Of a stretch of DNA of 9,505 nucleotides, positions 6,396 to 9,505 are shown one piece after another. How positions within the stretch are numbered: position 1 is the first letter of the stretch; each line of letters begins with the position of its first letter. Under the pieces are notes generated by a model. That model did not search any database. It saw only the letters and a program-made list of their open reading frames with translations, and was not told the origin of the DNA. The stretch comes from JADHUC01 sp964617665 (GTDB lineage Bacteria; Planctomycetota; Planctomycetia; Pirellulales; Pirellulaceae): assembly GCA_964617665.1 (NCBI GenBank), contig CAZUAH010000536.1, positions 1 through 9,505 on the forward strand. Direction: 5' to 3'. The translations under genes were made by a program, and so were the position numbers.

Positions 6396-6882
6396 GTTAG
6401 TGCGTGTCGCACGGACGCGTGGCGTCTCCGGCGCCGTGAAGCATAGGTCCAAACGGAGAAAAACCCGCTACTGTTATCCCGAACGCGCTCTTGCCCCGTC
6501 GCCATTTCCCTTTTGACCATCCTGGTTTCGCGCCTGGCGCTGGTCTGATCAGCTTGGCGAGATGCGTTCGATATCAACTGTCGGTAACGCTACTCAAACG
6601 GTCTCTCAAGGCTCTCTATGTCGGCGAATTGCGTAGGAAATCCGTTACGATTTGGGCTGCCCATGATACCATGACCGCTCTCGGTTACCTATGATATTTA
6701 GGGAATTGCATTCTACATAACCTGGCTACGCAATTCGGAGGACTTCCCACAAACATACTCTCCCGACAAAGGCCCAAATGCGGAGAACGTGAACCTGGTT
6801 TTCAACACGCCGGAATGGCGCAGACGAAAAGGGAAACGACGACAATTCTCGACTTGTTGATTTTCTGCAAAAGGAGATTCTC
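6396..6882. other. Gene-poor intergenic stretch upstream of the DUF6765-like gene
   Basis: I find no convincing gene in these 487 bases on either strand. The longer open frames here lack ribosome sites and recognisable protein character. A small hairpin GACGC/GCGTC (6414-6426) and the palindrome CGGCGCCG (6429-6436) lie just after the small ORF; neither is followed by a T-run. The right half becomes A+T-richer and contains TATGAT at 6690-6695 and an inverted repeat at 6703-6736. The last bases hold the strong ribosome site AAGGAG (6871-6876) of the next gene. Confidence 0.5.
6690..6736 (+). promoter_or_regulatory. Inverted repeat beside a possible -10 box
   Basis: GAATTGC (6703-6709) and GCAATTC (6730-6736) form a perfect 7-bp inverted repeat with a 20-nt gap. 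Their centres are 27 bp apart, between two and three helical turns. A -10-like TATGAT (6690-6695) lies just upstream, with no good -35. This could be an operator for the downstream gene or the stem of a leader hairpin about 150 nt before its start codon. A chance 7-bp match in a gap this long is quite possible. Confidence 0.25.
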
Positions 6883-7914
6883 ATGGACATTGAATTTCAC
6901 TATCACATGACGTTCCTCATTGCCGGCAAAGCGAAATTTGGCGCAGACGATGCATTCACTATCGCGTACTCGTCTCAGTACGTTGATGACAACGATATTA
7001 TCTATGAGATCAACAAAGACAAGGCTCAGTTTTTCCGAAACTACATCAGCCAGACGATGAATATCCTCAAGCCAAAATCAAAACTGTTTCGAATATATCC
7101 GCTCTATCACTTTCTTCCTGGGCAACCCAATTACAAAAATGCCCGGCGCAGAGATGGTTCGCTGCACTGGCTGAATACAACGCCTGACAGCAAGAATGCG
7201 AACTACATTATCGATGCCGCAATCAAGAGTGAGAACCTTTATAGAATTGGCATTGCTACGCATTCGTATGTTGATACGTGGGCACATCAGAACTTCATTG
7301 GTTATTACAATGAGTTCAATTCTATGTCGGGCGTCATAGAAAGACTGGCTCCCAACATCGGGCATGCTGATGCGCGGCACAACCCGGACTGGCCTGCGCT
7401 TGTTTGGAAGGACAAACGGCTGTTGACTGCGAATTCCAGAATAGACAACAGAGAACGGTTTATGGCAGCGGCCAAGCAGCTTTTCAAGAAGTATCGTCTT
7501 TTTGTTGACAAGAACTGCTCCGCTAGCGCTCTAAAGAAAGACCAGAATGAGTTGATCCGCGAACTCCGGTCAGCCGTTGGAGAGATTGATCAGTCCAACA
7601 AAAACAAGACGGTGCGTCTTGAACGATACAAACAACTAAGCCAAACGATGCTCGGCTATGATATGCCAGAGTACGATGAATATGCGTGGTTTGAGAAGGC
7701 GGTAAATGAACAAGTGAGAGGATTAAGAGACAAGTCGGATTCAGCTCTAGCTAGGTGGGATCCCTTTACTGACATTTACACATGGCGAAGCCCACGTGAG
7801 TACAAGAAGACCGACTGGTATAGATTCCAGGAGGTCCTGAAGCGTCATCAAGATGAAACTTGGAATCATCTAGATGAGAAGGTGTTCTGCAATTTGGATT
7901 TAGAGGACCTATAA
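6883..7914 (+). CDS. DUF6765-like protein, possible metal-dependent hydrolase of the PLC/P1-nuclease type
   Basis: This encodes 343 residues from ATG 6883, with AAGGAG (6871-6876) 6 nt upstream. I recognise the run of motifs as DUF6765: MDIEFHYHMTFLIA at the start, YSSQYVDDND (29-38), HWLNTTP (95-101), RIGIATHSYVDTWAHQNF (121-138) and NIGHADARHNPDWPALVW (158-175). The HxxxDxxxH pattern (His127, Asp131, His135), with His95, His161 and His166, resembles the zinc ligands of zinc-dependent phospholipase C and S1/P1 nucleases. Metal-dependent phosphodiester hydrolysis is therefore plausible but not established. There is no signal peptide, whereas classical enzymes of that fold are exported, so this one should act in the cytoplasm. 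The C-terminal part (about 190-343) is helical and charged. Several lines of this gene are only about 37-43% G+C by hand count, against roughly 60% or more in the transporter gene, which suggests horizontal acquisition. A lipase gene follows after 46 nt. Confidence 0.8.
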   Translation: MDIEFHYHMTFLIAGKAKFGADDAFTIAYSSQYVDDNDIIYEINKDKAQFFRNYISQTMNILKPKSKLFRIYPLYHFLPGQPNYKNARRRDGSLHWLNTTPDSKNANYIIDAAIKSENLYRIGIATHSYVDTWAHQNFIGYYNEFNSMSGVIERLAPNIGHADARHNPDWPALVWKDKRLLTANSRIDNRERFMAAAKQLFKKYRLFVDKNCSASALKKDQNELIRELRSAVGEIDQSNKNKTVRLERYKQLSQTMLGYDMPEYDEYAWFEKAVNEQVRGLRDKSDSALARWDPFTDIYTWRSPREYKKTDWYRFQEVLKRHQDETWNHLDEKVFCNLDLEDL

Positions 7915-7960
7915 AGAAGTTTGGAGCACTCCACCACGGTACGAACCAGAAAGGAACTGA

Positions 7961-8851
7961 ATGATGCCGATTGACAAGAAGATGGCCGTCCGGCTCGCCA
8001 AAGTGTGCCAGTGGGTATATGCCTTCCGCCCCTCGCGAAAAGCCGAGCTGCTCAAGTTCCGCGGAAAGCTACCACAGCGGACCAGGAAGATTAAGGACAG
8101 CAAGCGCGTACCCACATCTTTCGCGGGCGTGATTGAATACTCGGATATCGTCGTTGTCGCTTTTCAGGGAACCATTACGAACGTGGCTCTGGATGGCGAG
8201 TTTCAATGGGACACTCTTGTTGACTGGATGCACAATTTTCGCATTAGGCAGCTTTTGACCACAAGAACGAACCTTCCCGGTCTCGTTCACGAAGGCTTCT
8301 TCGAGCAGCTCGATTTGATCGCCGAGAAGGTCATGAAGGCGCTGCCGAAGGACGGGGACAAACCAATCGTAGTGACAGGGCATAGCCAAGGGGGGGCCGT
8401 AGCGACCTTGGCCACAAAGCTGCTAGCCGACCAGGGTTTCCCGCTGCGCGAATCGTATACCTTTGCCGCACCACGCGCCGGGGACACCACTTTTGCCAAG
8501 AGCGTTAAAACGCCGGTTCACCGCATCGAATACGGCGACGACATTGTTCCGCACGTCCCGCCGACCCTTGAACACGGAAGCGTGATGAGCGATGTCCTCT
8601 CTTCGATACCGCGCCGCTTTTTGCCCAAATTGCTGCGGTCATTCCAAGACCTTGTGAATCGCGTCGAAGATCAAAGCTACGTCGGCGTCGGGAAACTGAC
8701 GTATCGCGATGAAGACGGGAAGCTCTTGGCTGACCGAACCGCCTCTCAAGAGAAGACGCTGTTTGAAAAACGCAAGGCTCGACTGCTCTTCGCTGGCAAA
8801 GATCTCGTCGAGCATCATCACCTACCGCACTATATCAACATGTTTTCTTAA
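7961..8851 (+). CDS. Class 3 (fungal-type) lipase family protein, alpha/beta hydrolase
   Basis: This encodes 296 residues. The start is ATG 7961 or the adjacent ATG 7964, both downstream of AAGGA (7951-7955). The motifs follow the Lipase_3 order: strand VVVAFQGT (64-71) with the oxyanion-hole region, the conserved DWMHNF (88-93), VHEGFFEQL (109-117), and the nucleophile elbow GHSQGG (140-145) with Ser142. TFAAPRAGD (167-175) is followed by YGDDIVPHVPP (191-201), whose Asp194 (or Asp193) is the likely acid. The EHHHLPHYI segment (284-292) supplies the catalytic His, so a complete Ser-Asp-His triad is present. Ester hydrolysis of an acylglycerol or phospholipid is the likely reaction. No signal peptide or TM segment is seen, so it is probably cytoplasmic, unlike secreted fungal lipases. 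A lid-like insertion lies at about 203-245. It is 46 nt downstream of the DUF6765-like gene and probably cotranscribed with it; a shared lipid substrate is inferred only from position. Confidence 0.9.
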   Translation: MMPIDKKMAVRLAKVCQWVYAFRPSRKAELLKFRGKLPQRTRKIKDSKRVPTSFAGVIEYSDIVVVAFQGTITNVALDGEFQWDTLVDWMHNFRIRQLLTTRTNLPGLVHEGFFEQLDLIAEKVMKALPKDGDKPIVVTGHSQGGAVATLATKLLADQGFPLRESYTFAAPRAGDTTFAKSVKTPVHRIEYGDDIVPHVPPTLEHGSVMSDVLSSIPRRFLPKLLRSFQDLVNRVEDQSYVGVGKLTYRDEDGKLLADRTASQEKTLFEKRKARLLFAGKDLVEHHHLPHYINMFS

Positions 8852-8883
8852 TCTCAGAGTCTCCACGGGACGTTTGACAGGGT

Positions 8884-8911
8884 GACGGGCGTATCCGACG
8901 AATCGCCCGTT
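8884..8911. terminator. Possible hairpin between convergent genes
   Basis: ACGGGCG (8885-8891) and CGCCCGT (8904-8910) can form a 7-bp G+C-rich stem with a 12-nt loop, extendable by one G-T pair. It begins 33 nt after the lipase stop in the gap between convergent genes, where a terminator is expected. No T-run follows on either strand, so it is not a standard intrinsic terminator. Confidence 0.3.
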
Positions 8912-9002
8912 CTGTTGAGACAGGTTGACGGCGTTGTCATCTGCTGCAAATCCGGGCGTAACAGTCTATCCCAAGGAAACCAAGCAGGCGCCAGAGGTTC
9001 GC

Positions 9003-9505
9003 TCAGCGTTTGCCTGCGCGATCTGCGTTGCTTTCGTCGACTGGTTCACCCCCACCCTCACGCACTCCGAACTCCTCGGCCACCGTCTCGTCAAACGAAT
9101 CAGACGATTCGTCGACGACAGGATCGGCCGATGGGGCATCCTGTCGGTACGGTTTGCCGGATTCGTACAACGCCAGCCGCTCCGCGAACTGCTGCTGGTA
9201 ATGTGGCGCTCCTTCGTCGATGGCTTTGTGTTGCCAGCGGACAGCCTCCTCGAAATCGCCCGCTTCCGCATACGCGGCCGCTAACGTATCGACATACTCT
9301 GGAAACGCCCAGTCGGAGAGTTCGCATGCCTTGCGGCCATGTTCGACGGCCAGTTTGCCGTTGCGGATTTCTGCATCCGGGCAAGTGGCGAGCAGCCACG
9401 CTTTGTTGTTGTGCAGCGCAGGGTCGTCCGGAAACTCCTCCAACGCGAGATCCAGTTCGTTCAGAGCGGTCACGTAGTCACCCGTCCCCATCGCTTGATT
9501 GAAGG
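9003..9505 (-). CDS. TPR-repeat protein, C-terminal part (5'-truncated by the window edge)
   Basis: The gene runs leftward to TGA at 9005-9003. The frame stays open past the Met at 9491 to the window edge (FNQAMGTGDY), so the true start is outside; about 167 residues are visible. Two tetratricopeptide repeats are recognisable: GDYVTALNELDLALEEFPDD, and DTLAAAYAEAGDFEEAVRWQ with the following KAIDEGAP. Between them lies NNKAWLLATCPDAEIRNGKLA...ACELSDW, a linker-repeat signature I associate with planctomycete TPR proteins, often the tail of larger TPR or protein-kinase proteins. After ERLALYESGKPYR comes an acidic, probably disordered tail of about 50 residues (Asp/Glu/Ser-rich). TPRs mediate protein-protein contact. 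What precedes the repeats, and so the real function, cannot be seen. It converges with the lipase gene, so it is a separate transcription unit. Confidence 0.88.
   Translation of the reverse strand, partial: FNQAMGTGDYVTALNELDLALEEFPDDPALHNNKAWLLATCPDAEIRNGKLAVEHGRKACELSDWAFPEYVDTLAAAYAEAGDFEEAVRWQHKAIDEGAPHYQQQFAERLALYESGKPYRQDAPSADPVVDESSDSFDETVAEEFGVREGGGEPVDESNADRAGKR

Noticed and set aside
6412..6436. Hairpins as an intrinsic terminator after the small ORF
   Set aside because: The stems are only 5-6 bp and no T-run follows.
6491..6694. 67-codon plus-strand open frame from a TTG
   Set aside because: No ribosome site, no recognisable motifs, and it ends just before the A+T-rich leader; likely chance.
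8882..9502. 206-codon plus-strand open frame at the right end
   Set aside because: It is opposite the TPR gene, whose repeats are unmistakable on the minus strand; the plus-strand product is Arg/Pro/Thr-rich shadow sequence.

Overview
The window looks like chromosomal DNA of a planctomycete (Planctomycetota, probably Pirellulales-like). The clues are a secreted leucine-rich-repeat protein built from 24-residue bacterial repeats ending in an LPDCEV-type cap, a TPR protein carrying the ATCPDAE...R.GK...A...ACEL...DTLAAAYAEAGDF signature common in that phylum, and small secreted families of unknown function. This assignment comes from protein style only; no marker gene is present.

Layout. (1) Positions 1-2787 hold four same-strand genes in a likely operon (gaps 100, 51 and 16 nt). 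They are the 3' part of a membrane-anchored protein with an anti-sigma-factor-like layout, two tandem paralogous secreted proteins of a WPKSWP...ELEPLR family, and a third small secreted protein. The second paralog carries an imperfect palindromic element of about 111-113 bp, inserted in frame inside its signal-peptide region. This is the most distinctive structure in the window. (2) Positions 2788-6186 hold a putative promoter, a nine-repeat LRR lipoprotein, and an RND/MMPL-type 12-TM transporter starting 15 nt after the LRR stop. (3) Positions 6187-6882 are nearly gene-free. They hold one 55-codon ORF with a strong Shine-Dalgarno and a 7-bp perfect inverted repeat. (4) Positions 6883-8851 hold a DUF6765-like protein with a histidine/aspartate motif like that of zinc-dependent phospholipase C / P1 nuclease, followed 46 nt later by a cytoplasmic class 3 lipase. 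The first of these is visibly A+T-richer than its surroundings, which suggests an acquired lipid-hydrolase-like pair. (5) From 9003 to the right edge, on the minus strand and converging on the lipase, lies the C-terminal part of a TPR protein.

How the genes work together: the left block appears to be exported envelope proteins of unknown role. The LRR-RND pair is probably an envelope lipoprotein plus a lipid/hydrophobe transporter. The DUF6765-lipase pair suggests intracellular ester or phosphoester hydrolysis. No CRISPR array, tRNA, rRNA, integrase or transposase was seen.
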